Origin: Chloroflexota bacterium
GTDB taxonomy: Bacteria; Chloroflexota; Anaerolineae; Anaerolineales; Villigracilaceae
Assembly: GCA_016235425.1 (NCBI GenBank)
Contig: JACRLC010000102.1
Location: 1-42,105, forward strand
Reading direction: 5' to 3'
Length of the DNA stretch: 42,105 nucleotides
The first letter of the stretch is position 1. Each line of letters begins with the position of its first letter. The notes beneath the pieces are model-generated. The model did no database searches and was not told where the DNA came from. It worked only from the letters and a program-made list of their open reading frames with translations. Below are positions 27,438 to 36,472 of the stretch, one piece after another. A program made the translations under genes and the position numbers.

Positions 27438-29918
27438 ATGAAGGATAAGAATGACGTATTCTATGCCGCGCTGGCGGGCCTATTGCATGATGTGGGAAGG
27501 ATTGCGAGCCGGGCCGCTGAGCAGGGGACTCCTGCTTCTTTGACGAGAAACTTTGTGGAAACTTACATTCCAGAAAGATGGAGGCGGGCGATAGTCAGCG
27601 ATTTAGAAAAAGAAGCGGATCGCATCGCTCTTGCGGACCAACTAGCAGCAGGCGCGCGTTCCGAGCAGTTATCTATTGCGCCTGTTCAATTGTTGTCCAT
27701 TTTCAGTCTGGTTACTTCGGATGGTCAACCCGGCAGGGAATCTTATTTGCCGCTGACGCCGTTCCAAGTGGATGAACGAACCATTCTCCGCACGGCCATG
27801 CCAGATGCCCAGAGCGCTTATAAAACCATGTGGGGCGATTTTTGTAACCAAGCGAAGTCGCTTATGGTCATTGAAAAGGAAGAGTTGTATCTGGAAAGCC
27901 TTTTACTCCTGCTTCAACGTTATACCTGGTGTATGCCCTCCTCGCTCCACGATATCGGTTTTTACGACCACAGCCGCATGAGGGCCGCGCTGGCGGCGAT
28001 TCTACCAATCAGTAATGCGCCAGAACAAAGCGATCAGCCTATTGCGCTTCTAATCGGCGGCGACCTTTCGGGTGTGCAGGAATTTATTTACACCATCACC
28101 AACAAAGGCGCGACCAGCACCTTGCGCGGGCGGTCGTTTTACCTGCAATTGCTCAACGAAGCGGTGGCGCGTTATATTCTGCGGCGGCTGGAATTGCCCA
28201 TCACTAACCTGATCTATGCGGGAGGCGGAAACTTCTATCTGCTTGCGTGCCCGGGCGACCTGGAGAAACTGAACCGCGAAATTCGCCCTGAAATTAGCCG
28301 CATCCTCTATCAATGCCATCAGGGTGATTTGTATCTTGCGATTGATGGATTGAAATTATGCGCCAGGGATTTCCTCCTCCCACTGCAAACGGAGCAAGAG
28401 ATTAAACGCCATCCACTCAGTGAAAAATGGAATGAACTAGCGCAGAAGATGACTCTGGCGAAGAACCGTCGTTTTAGCGAACTGGGCAAGGAGGAGTTTG
28501 CACTTCTGTTTAAGCCGCAAGGTCATGGCGGCAATGAAGATACAGCCTGCAAGGCTTGCGGCCAGGAATTCCCCGAAAAGGAATACGAAAAGATTTCCTC
28601 CGGAGGTGAAGAAGTTAAAGTTTGCAAGTCATGCTACTCATACTATGAACTGGGAAAGGGTTTACGCAAAGCCAAATACCTTACTCTGGAATATCAGGAA
28701 CTTAAAGCCCCAAGTCTTCTGTTCAAAGTTGATTTTGTTCCACGAACCTGGCGTGAGGCATTACACGCCTTCGGTTTTAGCCTGCCTGAAGACTTTGAAA
28801 AGGTCGCATCCACTTCTGCCAACCCACAGGTTGTGCTGGCCTTAAGTGATGAATCCTATGGAGGCCTTCAGCCTGCTCCCCACCGCGCTATTGGCCGCCG
28901 CCTGCTGGTCAATGTAGCACCGCGGCTGACCAAAGACGAACTGGAACCATTGAAGCAAAAGCAAGTGGAAGACTTGCCAGATAGCGTGGATGAAAAGGAT
29001 CCGCCCATCAAACCCTTTGGCGCGCTTGCCGTGCAATCAAAGGGAATTGAACGTCTCGGCATTCTGCGCATGGATGTAGACAACCTAGGCAAGATGTTCG
29101 CCGAGGGACTGGGAAAACACGCCAGCCTGGCGCGGATCGCTTCGCTCAGTTTTGCTGTCAGCCTGTATTTCGAGGGCTGGGTGGGTGAACTGGCAAAGCG
29201 GCGTAATCAGGTGCGGCGCGAAAGAGATAAAGAGCGCGGCAAGGATGATATCCCGCGCGGAGATGGCGTATACGCCATCTATTCGGGCGGCGACGACTTG
29301 TTCTTTGTTGGCTCGTGGGATGAAGTAGTGGAATTGGCACGCCAAATCCGCCGCGACCTTGAGCGCTACACAAATCACCCCGGCATCCATGCCAGCGGCG
29401 GGATCGTGCTGGTGAATGACAAGTATCCACTCGCCAAAGCCGCCGAGGATTGCCACCGCGCCGAGCAGAAGGCCAAAGGAATGAAATGGCGGGATAAGGA
29501 TGGATTGGAGAAGGAGAAAGATGTAATTACCTTGCTTGGCCTTCCTTTGCCTTGGAGTCAATTTGGCACAGAGGACTGCGCGCCCGAAACAAATACCGCT
29601 CATACCCTCATGCACCTGCTGGCCGACGAGATCAAGGATGATGCCGTCATTCGGACTCTGCTGAATAATTACGCCAAATACGCCGAAGCAGAGGAAGACC
29701 TTCGCAAGCAGGGAAAGGGGATGACAAATGACCATCGCCCACAAAGATTGTATGGTCCCTGGAATTGGCGCGTGTTCTATTCATTACGCAGAAAATTGCA
29801 ATCAAAGGAGGATGAGAAATTGAGCGAACTTGCCAACCATTTGCACACCACGCCCGATGCCATGTCTATGATTGGACTTGCCTCAAGATGGGCAGAATTG
29901 TTGTTGCGGAAATCTTGA
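27438..29918 (+). CDS. cas10: Type III-A CRISPR protein Cas10/Csm1
   Basis: An 826-residue large subunit of the Csm complex. It has an N-terminal HD nuclease motif LLHDVGRIASRA (His17, Asp18), a Palm-like segment (IGGDLSGVQEFIYTITNKGA), a zinc-binding insert with C371-x2-C374 and C396-x2-C399, and the Palm2 GGDD motif (617-620, within YSGGDDLFFVG). Intact GGDD predicts synthesis of cyclic oligoadenylate on target RNA binding; intact HD predicts target-activated ssDNA cleavage. A perfect AGGAGG precedes the ATG. It heads an operon running to cas2. Subtype III-A is assigned from csm2-csm5 downstream. Confidence 0.96.
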   Translation: MKDKNDVFYAALAGLLHDVGRIASRAAEQGTPASLTRNFVETYIPERWRRAIVSDLEKEADRIALADQLAAGARSEQLSIAPVQLLSIFSLVTSDGQPGRESYLPLTPFQVDERTILRTAMPDAQSAYKTMWGDFCNQAKSLMVIEKEELYLESLLLLLQRYTWCMPSSLHDIGFYDHSRMRAALAAILPISNAPEQSDQPIALLIGGDLSGVQEFIYTITNKGATSTLRGRSFYLQLLNEAVARYILRRLELPITNLIYAGGGNFYLLACPGDLEKLNREIRPEISRILYQCHQGDLYLAIDGLKLCARDFLLPLQTEQEIKRHPLSEKWNELAQKMTLAKNRRFSELGKEEFALLFKPQGHGGNEDTACKACGQEFPEKEYEKISSGGEEVKVCKSCYSYYELGKGLRKAKYLTLEYQELKAPSLLFKVDFVPRTWREALHAFGFSLPEDFEKVASTSANPQVVLALSDESYGGLQPAPHRAIGRRLLVNVAPRLTKDELEPLKQKQVEDLPDSVDEKDPPIKPFGALAVQSKGIERLGILRMDVDNLGKMFAEGLGKHASLARIASLSFAVSLYFEGWVGELAKRRNQVRRERDKERGKDDIPRGDGVYAIYSGGDDLFFVGSWDEVVELARQIRRDLERYTNHPGIHASGGIVLVNDKYPLAKAAEDCHRAEQKAKGMKWRDKDGLEKEKDVITLLGLPLPWSQFGTEDCAPETNTAHTLMHLLADEIKDDAVIRTLLNNYAKYAEAEEDLRKQGKGMTNDHRPQRLYGPWNWRVFYSLRRKLQSKEDEKLSELANHLHTTPDAMSMIGLASRWAELLLRKS

Positions 29919-29949
29919 AATGCTCTGAGACGCCAGGATAAGGAAAGCC

Positions 29950-31653
29950 ATGAAACGGCACACTCTGGTACTCGCATTTGTGGTATCCACTCTGCTTTCC
30001 CTTATTAGCGGACTGTTATTAAATCTTGCCGCTGCGTACATTGCTCCCAATTGGGCGAATAAACCTTGGCTTGTATATGGGGCATTAATAGGCACGTTCC
30101 TTATTGCTCTGCCTCTATCGTTGTATCTTTTCCTGCAAAGTGCAAATGTCATAAACCAACAAAATCAAGAAGAAGAATCTGTTCAAAATGAAATGTTGCA
30201 TGTGCCGAATTCACTATGGGAGAAATATTTTGGCAAACTTATGGAAAATGTTTCCAAGAATCTGCCTGAAGACAGAACCTACCAACAATTGAAGAGTCAA
30301 AGAGACCATTCGTCTGTATCTTCTGTTGTTGAAGGGTTCCTTGAAAGCACTGACGATCAGTTGCTTATCCTGGAAGGCTTGGCAGGTTCTGGAAAGAGTT
30401 CTTTTGTCAAAATACTGGCGAGGGATTGGGCGGAAAAGAACTCAGCGGCTATCGAAGCCTATCGCGAAAGTGAAAAGTTTAGACCGCCACCTTATCATAT
30501 ACCGCTCTTCTGTTCACTGAGAGGCAAAGAGTATTATGAATTACAGCAATTCATAGATAGATTATGTGATGAATTGAAACTATGGGGTGAAAGTAGACCG
30601 CGCCATCCAGAAAAACTGTTTGAGCATGATGATATGCAGTGGCTTCTTTTTTTGGATGGATTCGACGAAATCTGGAAAATAAACAGTCGTAACCGCTTCA
30701 TAACCATCCTGGATGAATTTATGATGTGTTTTCCGCGAGTAAAAATAATCTTGACCACCCGTCCGTGGATGCGAAATCTTGAAAGGAAATTCCGAAATGC
30801 TCAATTGGTTGAACTGCTGCCCCTGACTGATGAGCAGATACAAGCATACATACTTGCCCATTTAGATATAGACAAAGAACGGGGAGAAAACCTGGATGAT
30901 GTTATTGGACAAATCAAAGCTAAGGCCGACTTGTGGAATCTGTTTGGTTACCCTGCCTACTTGAACGCCGCGCTTTCAGTCGCAGGGATATTTAAAGAAA
31001 TGTCCGACGTAACACAGCAACCGGATTCTGATCTAAACATTCCTCGAATATTACGATTGGGGCAATCGTACGTGCCCGAGCAAACCACTCAGCTTGAAGA
31101 GCGATTGCCGTCATCGATTTCTGAGGATGCATTAAGGCTCGACCAACCCCTTGAAGAAGTCAGCGATCGCCTGGTCAATGTCTCTCCACCCCCCAAAGAA
31201 GTGCGCGAAGTTTCCATCCCTGTCGTCGTAGATCGGATTTACACCGTATTGTGGGATCGCGAAGAGGATCGCAATTGGTTATCTGCTCAGAAAAGCAAAG
31301 ATTGGCGATCTAAAACCGGGCTTTTCGCTCTAAAAACAACGTACAAGCTGCAGCCGATACATTACGAAAAAGCTAAGAAATGGATGGGTTCGGAAACTGC
31401 ATTATCGTGGGTGCTGAACATGGGCCTGTTGGCGCAAGAGGAAGATACTTTGATCCGATTCTTTACTTCAATAACACAAGTTTACTTTGCCGCCGTAGGG
31501 TTCATCACAGGCGTCAAAGGAGGTGAAGTCAAATTTCCAAAGCAATTTTTCTCTAAAGCAGATCTTGACTACCGCCAGGATGTTTCACAATTTGTCAGAG
31601 TATTATCTACAGATCCAATTGTCTATCAACAACTTGAAGAATATGGAGGCTAA
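29950..31653 (+). CDS. Two-TM NACHT (STAND) NTPase in the type III operon
   Basis: A 567-residue protein. Two transmembrane helices (about 7-31 and 41-62) anchor the N-terminus. A NACHT-type NTPase follows: Walker A GLAGSGKSS (143-151), Walker B WLLFLDGFDEI (231-241) with the acidic extension typical of NACHT, and arginine-sensor region KIILTTRPW (265-273). The C-terminal half (about 310-567) ends with FFTSITQVYFAAVGF, resembling the F-H-x-x-x-Q-E-Y-F-A-A stretch closing many NACHT modules. No CARF, nuclease, WD40 or TPR domain is recognised. Bacterial NACHT proteins are often antiphage sensors. It lies between cas10 and csm2, and the csm2 Shine-Dalgarno overlaps its last codons, so it is embedded in the operon. 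Its GC is lower than its neighbours', suggesting later acquisition. Confidence 0.88.
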   Translation: MKRHTLVLAFVVSTLLSLISGLLLNLAAAYIAPNWANKPWLVYGALIGTFLIALPLSLYLFLQSANVINQQNQEEESVQNEMLHVPNSLWEKYFGKLMENVSKNLPEDRTYQQLKSQRDHSSVSSVVEGFLESTDDQLLILEGLAGSGKSSFVKILARDWAEKNSAAIEAYRESEKFRPPPYHIPLFCSLRGKEYYELQQFIDRLCDELKLWGESRPRHPEKLFEHDDMQWLLFLDGFDEIWKINSRNRFITILDEFMMCFPRVKIILTTRPWMRNLERKFRNAQLVELLPLTDEQIQAYILAHLDIDKERGENLDDVIGQIKAKADLWNLFGYPAYLNAALSVAGIFKEMSDVTQQPDSDLNIPRILRLGQSYVPEQTTQLEERLPSSISEDALRLDQPLEEVSDRLVNVSPPPKEVREVSIPVVVDRIYTVLWDREEDRNWLSAQKSKDWRSKTGLFALKTTYKLQPIHYEKAKKWMGSETALSWVLNMGLLAQEEDTLIRFFTSITQVYFAAVGFITGVKGGEVKFPKQFFSKADLDYRQDVSQFVRVLSTDPIVYQQLEEYGG

Positions 31654-31655
31654 AA

Positions 31656-32060
31656 ATGATAAATATCCCCATACCTGAACTTCAGAAAATTGTTCAGGAG
31701 ACGAACAGCACCCACCTTCTCGTAAAGTGGGCGGATGCCGCTGGGAAGGACTTGAAAAATAGTGGGCTGACCACGGCGCAAATTCGCGCGTTGTTCGGAG
31801 AAGTCCGCCAGATCGAGAGCCAGTGGAGCATCAACCCTGATAAAGCCTGGCGGCGCACTCACCTGCTCAAGCCAAAGATGGCGTATCGAGCGCGCAAAGA
31901 ACGCGGACAGGCAGTAAAGGATCTTGTTAGCATATTGGATCCTGCCCTGAACACAGTACTAGAACAAAAAGAGCGGGAGAAGAAAGAAGAGTGCTTCAAA
32001 CGCTTCACGGAGTTCTTTGAGGCTATTCTTGCCTATCACCGTGCCTATGGCGGTAGTTGA
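31656..32060 (+). CDS. csm2: Type III-A small subunit Csm2
   Basis: A 134-residue helical protein with the Csm2 pattern: GLTTAQIRALFGEVRQIESQW, then LLKPKMAYRARKERG, then a C-terminal helix with FFEAILAYHRAYGG. Csm2 subunits form the inner filament of the interference complex beside Csm3. GGAGG lies upstream, overlapping the end of the NACHT gene, so translation is probably coupled. The assignment is supported by position before csm3. Confidence 0.9.
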   Translation: MINIPIPELQKIVQETNSTHLLVKWADAAGKDLKNSGLTTAQIRALFGEVRQIESQWSINPDKAWRRTHLLKPKMAYRARKERGQAVKDLVSILDPALNTVLEQKEREKKEECFKRFTEFFEAILAYHRAYGGS

Positions 32061-32082
32061 TTTTTTCTAAAAGGAGGTTCCC

Positions 32083-32901
32083 ATGTCTGAACGAAAGATC
32101 AAACTCGAGAAACGGGTGTTCATTACCTTTGATATCGAAGCCGTGACGGGTCTGCACATCGGCGGCTCGGATGTCAAGACCGAGATTGGAGGTGTGGATA
32201 AGACCGTTGTCCGCGATCCGCTCACCGACCGCCCTTACATCCCCGGCTCCTCGCTCAAGGGCAAGATGCGGAGTCTACTGGAGAAATACAACAATAAGGA
32301 AATCAACTTTCCTCCCAACAAGCCCGCCTTTCACGTCTGCCAAGACGGCACAAAGTATGCGGATTGCGATATCTGCCAGGTTTTTGGGGTATCGGGTGAA
32401 AAGGAATTTGCAACGCCTACACGCCTCGTCGTGCGCGATTCCTTCCTGAGCTGGAAGAGCGTGGTAGACCTGCAAAAAGCGCAGACCGACCTGCCGTATA
32501 CCGAGGTCAAGACCGAGGTCTCAATTGACCGTGTGACCAGCGCGGCCAACCCGCGCCAGATGGAACGCGTGCCGGCAGGGGTCATCTTTGGCGGGAAGGA
32601 TGAAGAGGGCAAGGATCAGCCCACCGAGTTGGTATACAGCGTCTATTCCGGCACAAATTGTGACGCGCAGAAGGATGCCGACCGCCTAGGCGTCATCATC
32701 GAAGGTCTGAAACTTCTTGAAGATGACTATTTGGGCGGCCTCGGTTCACGCGGTTCCGGCAAGGTGAGGTTCAATGGATTCAAAGTGAAGGTGCTAGCAT
32801 TAGACCCGGAGAAAGGCATTCGAGAAATAAAAGATTTCTCCTATTCCACGATAAATGATTTCTCTACCAATCTAACTGAAGTCCAGGGTGCGCTGAAGTG
32901 A
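32083..32901 (+). CDS. csm3: Type III-A backbone RAMP Csm3
   Basis: A 272-residue RAMP-family protein, the repeating backbone of the Csm complex that cleaves target RNA every 6 nt. N-terminal FDIEAVTGLHIGG is followed by the GGVDKTVVRDP stretch (Asp39 matches the catalytic Asp of known Csm3), PYIPGSSLKGKMRSLLE, a cysteine cluster (CQDGTKYADCDICQVFG) and a C-terminal glycine-rich loop LGGLGSRGSGKVRF. A strong AAGGAGG precedes the ATG. Confidence 0.96.
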   Translation: MSERKIKLEKRVFITFDIEAVTGLHIGGSDVKTEIGGVDKTVVRDPLTDRPYIPGSSLKGKMRSLLEKYNNKEINFPPNKPAFHVCQDGTKYADCDICQVFGVSGEKEFATPTRLVVRDSFLSWKSVVDLQKAQTDLPYTEVKTEVSIDRVTSAANPRQMERVPAGVIFGGKDEEGKDQPTELVYSVYSGTNCDAQKDADRLGVIIEGLKLLEDDYLGGLGSRGSGKVRFNGFKVKVLALDPEKGIREIKDFSYSTINDFSTNLTEVQGALK

Positions 32902-32913
32902 TCGGAGGCTTTC

Positions 32914-34023
32914 ATGCCTGATATCATCCCCTATCACCTGACCTTTCCGCACGGCCTGCATGTGGGACGAGGTGTTGAAAACCTGGCCGAGTCGCGGGTG
33001 GGCGTGCCGTCCGACACGCTCTACGCCGCGTTGATGGAAACCTGGCGAATAACAGGACGCGATGTAAAGGCCTTGCTTGCCAGTGAAGATGCCAAACTGA
33101 CTTTTCACCTGACCTCTGCCTTTCCCTACGCCGGAGGAATACGGTTTTATCCATTGCCTGTGGACTTGCGGGTTGTGCTTACTCAAGACAGATTGATGTC
33201 TCTCGGCGCGAGTAAGACAGTAAAGAAAATCCGTTACTTCTCCGAGGGCCTGTTGAATCTGGCGCGTGAAGGAAATAGATTAGACGATTGGCTTCCCGAT
33301 GAAAAACAAACCAAAGGCATGGCGATGCAAGGCGGCACGTTATGGCTGGCAAAAGATGAAGCAAATTTTCTGCCGCCCGCCATACGGAACAAGCGGGATA
33401 AGAACGGCAAACTAACAGAACAGCCTTTACCACTCGAATCTTTACCGTATCAAAGGGTCTGGCAAAGTCATACCGCCCCGCGTGTGGCTGTGGATCGGAT
33501 CAATTCGTCTCCCAACCTGTTCCAGTCCGAACGTGTGTTGTTCACCAAAGGATGCGGACTGTGGTTTGGCATGTGGGGAGAATTCGCAGAATTGAAGGAG
33601 ATGCTCACTGTGCTGGGCGAAAACGGTCTTGGTGGCGAACGAACGGCCGGCTATGGTAAATTCACATTTGAAGAAAAACCGCTAATCAATTTCCCTGACC
33701 CGGACGAGAATCTGACTGCCTATTTGCTCAGCCGCTATCACCCGCGCGATGATAAGGAACTCTCCCTGCTCAGGAAAGATCAATCTTTCTATCGCCTCGA
33801 AGCTGTGAATGGTTACCTGCACACTTTGGACGGCGCCGCGCAACGGCGCAAACGACTCTGGCTGGTGTGCGAAGGAAGCCTGATCGAAGGAAATCCGAAT
33901 GGGAATGCCCCCGATACTCGCCCGGAATACGAGGATAAAAACAATCCTGGTCATTTTCTTCCTGGTATGGACCACCCTGTCTATCGTCCCGGCTTTGCGC
34001 TGGCAATTGGTTGGAAATTATGA
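32914..34023 (+). CDS. csm4: Type III-A RAMP Csm4
   Basis: A 369-residue RAMP protein, which caps the 5'-handle end of the crRNA and contacts Cas10. It opens with IPYHLTFPHGLHVGRG and carries SVGVP-like DTLYAALMETWR and the G-rich loop LGGERTAGYGKFTFE typical of Csm4. A GGAGG precedes the ATG, and the gene begins 12 nt after csm3. Its stop is 10 nt before the csm5 start. Confidence 0.93.
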   Translation: MPDIIPYHLTFPHGLHVGRGVENLAESRVGVPSDTLYAALMETWRITGRDVKALLASEDAKLTFHLTSAFPYAGGIRFYPLPVDLRVVLTQDRLMSLGASKTVKKIRYFSEGLLNLAREGNRLDDWLPDEKQTKGMAMQGGTLWLAKDEANFLPPAIRNKRDKNGKLTEQPLPLESLPYQRVWQSHTAPRVAVDRINSSPNLFQSERVLFTKGCGLWFGMWGEFAELKEMLTVLGENGLGGERTAGYGKFTFEEKPLINFPDPDENLTAYLLSRYHPRDDKELSLLRKDQSFYRLEAVNGYLHTLDGAAQRRKRLWLVCEGSLIEGNPNGNAPDTRPEYEDKNNPGHFLPGMDHPVYRPGFALAIGWKL

Positions 34024-34033
34024 GGAGGCGAAG

Positions 34034-35179
34034 ATGCCCGATTACATCAAATACCTTCTGAAGATTACGGTGCTTTCTCCTCTGCACATCGGAAATGGGC
34101 GGATTCTGCTCAATTCCTATGATTATGCCATCCGCAACGGACGCACCTGGCGCATTGATGAGAACGCCCTTTTGGAAATACAGACCGTCGAAGACGAACG
34201 TACTGCGGCATTGCTGGCGCGGCAGAAGCCGGAGCAGTTACTCAAGGATACTGATTTCCAGCCGGAGAGTTCCCTTTTTCGATATGTGATCCGGGGCACA
34301 CCCAAGGCCACAGGCGAGGGCGCAGAGTTGCGCGAACAGATCAAGACTCCACAAGATTTTCCTTATTTACCCGGAACAACGCTCAAAGGCGCGCTGCGGA
34401 CAGCGATCGGATGGTATGCTTGGGGGCAGAAGAAACTCCGCCCTGAGATCGCTAAACTCGAAAACCGACGCGAGTGGGCGGCTTCCGGCTACGAGCGTGA
34501 TATTTTTGGCCCTACGCCAAATAAGAGTCTGATGCGCGCTTTGCATGTAAGTGACAGCGCCCCGGTGGGTAAAGATCGCTTGATGCTGCTGAATGTCCGC
34601 GTCCTCAATCGCGGCGGGAAACCAAGCGCGCCGGTTGAAGTGGAAGCCCTCCGACGCGAGACCATTTTTGAATGTGAGTTGAAGGTTGACTCCGTCCTAT
34701 TTTCCGATTGGGCGAAAAAACATGAACTGTTCCTGAATGGAAGGGACTGGCTGGATAATTTGGCCGAAGTGTGCCGCCAGCACAACAATGAACGTATCCG
34801 TCGCGAAGGCGAGTGGTTTGCAGGAATCCCCGACTGTGAGAATTTGGTCAAACACTATCGAACGATGCAGGAATTTTCCCTCGCTCCCAATCAGTTCTTC
34901 CTGCAACTTGCCTGGGGCGCAGGCTGGGAGGAAAAGACATTCGGAAGCCGTTTGCAGGCCGATCCGAATTTCATGGATCGGATTCTCAAACCTGTGAAAG
35001 CAGGCGGATATGGGATTGCGGCCATGGGGCATCGAAAACCCGGCGATCCCTTCCCAAAGTCGCGTCGTGTGGCAATGGCATATCAACGCAATCCCCAGGG
35101 AAAGGTCGAGAAAGAAACCCCAGCGCTACCCCTCGGCTGGGTGCTGGTGGAACTGACCGAAAGCGAAGGCAGGCCATGA
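34034..35179 (+). CDS. csm5: Type III-A RAMP Csm5
   Basis: 381 residues from ATG 34034. The frame can be extended upstream to 33899, but that part lies inside csm4, while GAGGAGG sits directly before 34034 and MPDYIKYLLKITVLSPLHIGNG is the normal Csm5 opening. YLPGTTLKGALRTAIGWYAWG is the RAMP loop. Csm5 binds the 3' end of crRNA and assists maturation. It overlaps the Card1-like gene by an ATGA. Confidence 0.93.
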   Translation: MPDYIKYLLKITVLSPLHIGNGRILLNSYDYAIRNGRTWRIDENALLEIQTVEDERTAALLARQKPEQLLKDTDFQPESSLFRYVIRGTPKATGEGAELREQIKTPQDFPYLPGTTLKGALRTAIGWYAWGQKKLRPEIAKLENRREWAASGYERDIFGPTPNKSLMRALHVSDSAPVGKDRLMLLNVRVLNRGGKPSAPVEVEALRRETIFECELKVDSVLFSDWAKKHELFLNGRDWLDNLAEVCRQHNNERIRREGEWFAGIPDCENLVKHYRTMQEFSLAPNQFFLQLAWGAGWEEKTFGSRLQADPNFMDRILKPVKAGGYGIAAMGHRKPGDPFPKSRRVAMAYQRNPQGKVEKETPALPLGWVLVELTESEGRP

Positions 35180-36069
35180 AGACTCTCGTCTCGCTGATCG
35201 GCGAACAGATCATCCCCAATCTTTTGCCGCTGAAATATTTCAAGCCGGATGAATCCCTGGCGGTATTCAGCAACTTTACGAGAAAAGGATACGAACGTCT
35301 GGAGAAAGCCGCGCATGGGCAGGTGATAATAACCCCATGCGAAGTGGACGCCTACAACATCGACGCCATCCTGCCCGTTTTGCATCATGCGCTTGGGAAA
35401 TGGGATATATCCAACGAGTTTCTGTTCAACATCACGGGTGGCACAAAGCCGATGAGCATTGCGGCGTATTTGGTCGCGGGGCAGTTGAATGCTCCAGTGA
35501 TCTACATTCAGTCCGAAGGCAAACGCTCGCGGATTCTGCGCTATGAGTTTCGCGCTGGAAAATCAGTGATGACAGGCGATGAAATCATGCCCGCTGTGAT
35601 CACATTGGACGAGTATCTTCGAGCGCATGTCGAGGTGCATCCGCCGCGTCAACGAGCGCAAAACGACGAAGGGTATTCGTTCGAGGGGGCTGTCTTCGAT
35701 GTCCTGAGCGACTCAGTGGACGAGATCAAAGTGGGGATCAACATACAGGGCGTGGTCGAACTGGATCTGGCGGTTCGCTGCGATAATCAAGTTGGGATTG
35801 TCGAAGTTAAAACGGGCTCAAACAAGTTAAAGATGGCCATTGATCAATTGAACACGGCGGGTGAACAAAGGTACCTCGGTACGTACACACAAAAGTTTCT
35901 GGTATCCGATCAGGACTGGTCAGCTTACAGCGATCTTATGGAACTTGCAAAAGCCCATCGCATTACCGTGATCGAACTTCCTTCATACGCGCGCGAGGGC
36001 GTTATTGGAAATGCAGAGAAAGAAAAACTCAAAACCTTGACATTGAATGGACTTGGAAAGGCAATATGA
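35176..36069 (+). CDS. Card1/Can2-like CARF-nuclease
   Basis: A 297-residue effector. Residues 1-145 are a CARF domain with the family hallmark [14 protein letters not shown] (85-98). Residues about 165-297 are a PD-(D/E)xK nuclease: Glu170 (SFEGAVF), Asp197 (VELDLAV), and Glu210-x-Lys212 (GIVEVKTG), all present. Characterised Card1/Can2 enzymes bind cyclic tetra-adenylate and cut ssDNA, ssRNA or supercoiled DNA with Mn2+. The ligand here is inferred as cA4. It overlaps csm5 by 4 nt and the next gene by 4 nt (ATGA both times), so it is tightly coupled to the Csm complex. Confidence 0.9.
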   Translation: MKTLVSLIGEQIIPNLLPLKYFKPDESLAVFSNFTRKGYERLEKAAHGQVIITPCEVDAYNIDAILPVLHHALGKWDISNEFLFNITGGTKPMSIAAYLVAGQLNAPVIYIQSEGKRSRILRYEFRAGKSVMTGDEIMPAVITLDEYLRAHVEVHPPRQRAQNDEGYSFEGAVFDVLSDSVDEIKVGINIQGVVELDLAVRCDNQVGIVEVKTGSNKLKMAIDQLNTAGEQRYLGTYTQKFLVSDQDWSAYSDLMELAKAHRITVIELPSYAREGVIGNAEKEKLKTLTLNGLGKAI

Positions 36070-36449
36070 TCCTCCTCAACTTCTCCCACCCCATCACACC
36101 TGAGCAACAGGAGCAAATCGAATCCCTCATCGGCCAGAAGATCGAGCGTATCCATCATTTGCCGGTGCAATTCGATCATGCGCAAGCGTATCTCCCGCAA
36201 CTGGGACAGGTGATGGAGAAACTGACTCTCAGCCCGCAGGAGTTGCAGAGCGCGGCGATTTTGGTGAACCTGCCGTCGTTCAATGCGATTGCCGCGCTGG
36301 TGCTGGCGGAATTGCACGGACGCATGGGTTACTTCCCGCCCATCGTGCGGATGCGGCCTGTGGAGGGTGCGATCCCGCCGCGCTATGAAGCCGCGGAGAT
36401 CTTGAATTTGCAAACCGTACGCGATGCCGCGCGAACAAGGCGCTCTTAA
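36066..36449 (+). CDS. csx15: Csx15-like CRISPR-associated protein
   Basis: A 127-residue protein beginning [21 protein letters not shown], which I match from memory to the Csx15 family found beside type III effectors. It has a CARF-like alternating pattern, with [36 protein letters not shown] resembling a ligand-binding strand-helix. Csx15 has been proposed to bind or degrade cyclic oligoadenylates, which would switch off Card1; I cannot confirm activity from sequence. The start overlaps the Card1-like stop (ATGA). It could be a different small CARF-related protein. Confidence 0.6.
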   Translation: MILLNFSHPITPEQQEQIESLIGQKIERIHHLPVQFDHAQAYLPQLGQVMEKLTLSPQELQSAAILVNLPSFNAIAALVLAELHGRMGYFPPIVRMRPVEGAIPPRYEAAEILNLQTVRDAARTRRS

Positions 36450-36472
36450 AATCTCGACACCCAGGAGGCACA

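Noticed and set aside
29085-29744. A 219-residue minus-strand frame opposite cas10
   Set aside because: It lies wholly within cas10 over the GGDD region and has no protein signature.
33899-34033. An N-terminal hydrophobic extension of Csm5 (possible signal or TM segment)
   Set aside because: This part overlaps csm4; GAGGAGG before ATG 34034 and the family start argue for the shorter protein. The hydrophobic stretch is an out-of-frame reading of csm4.
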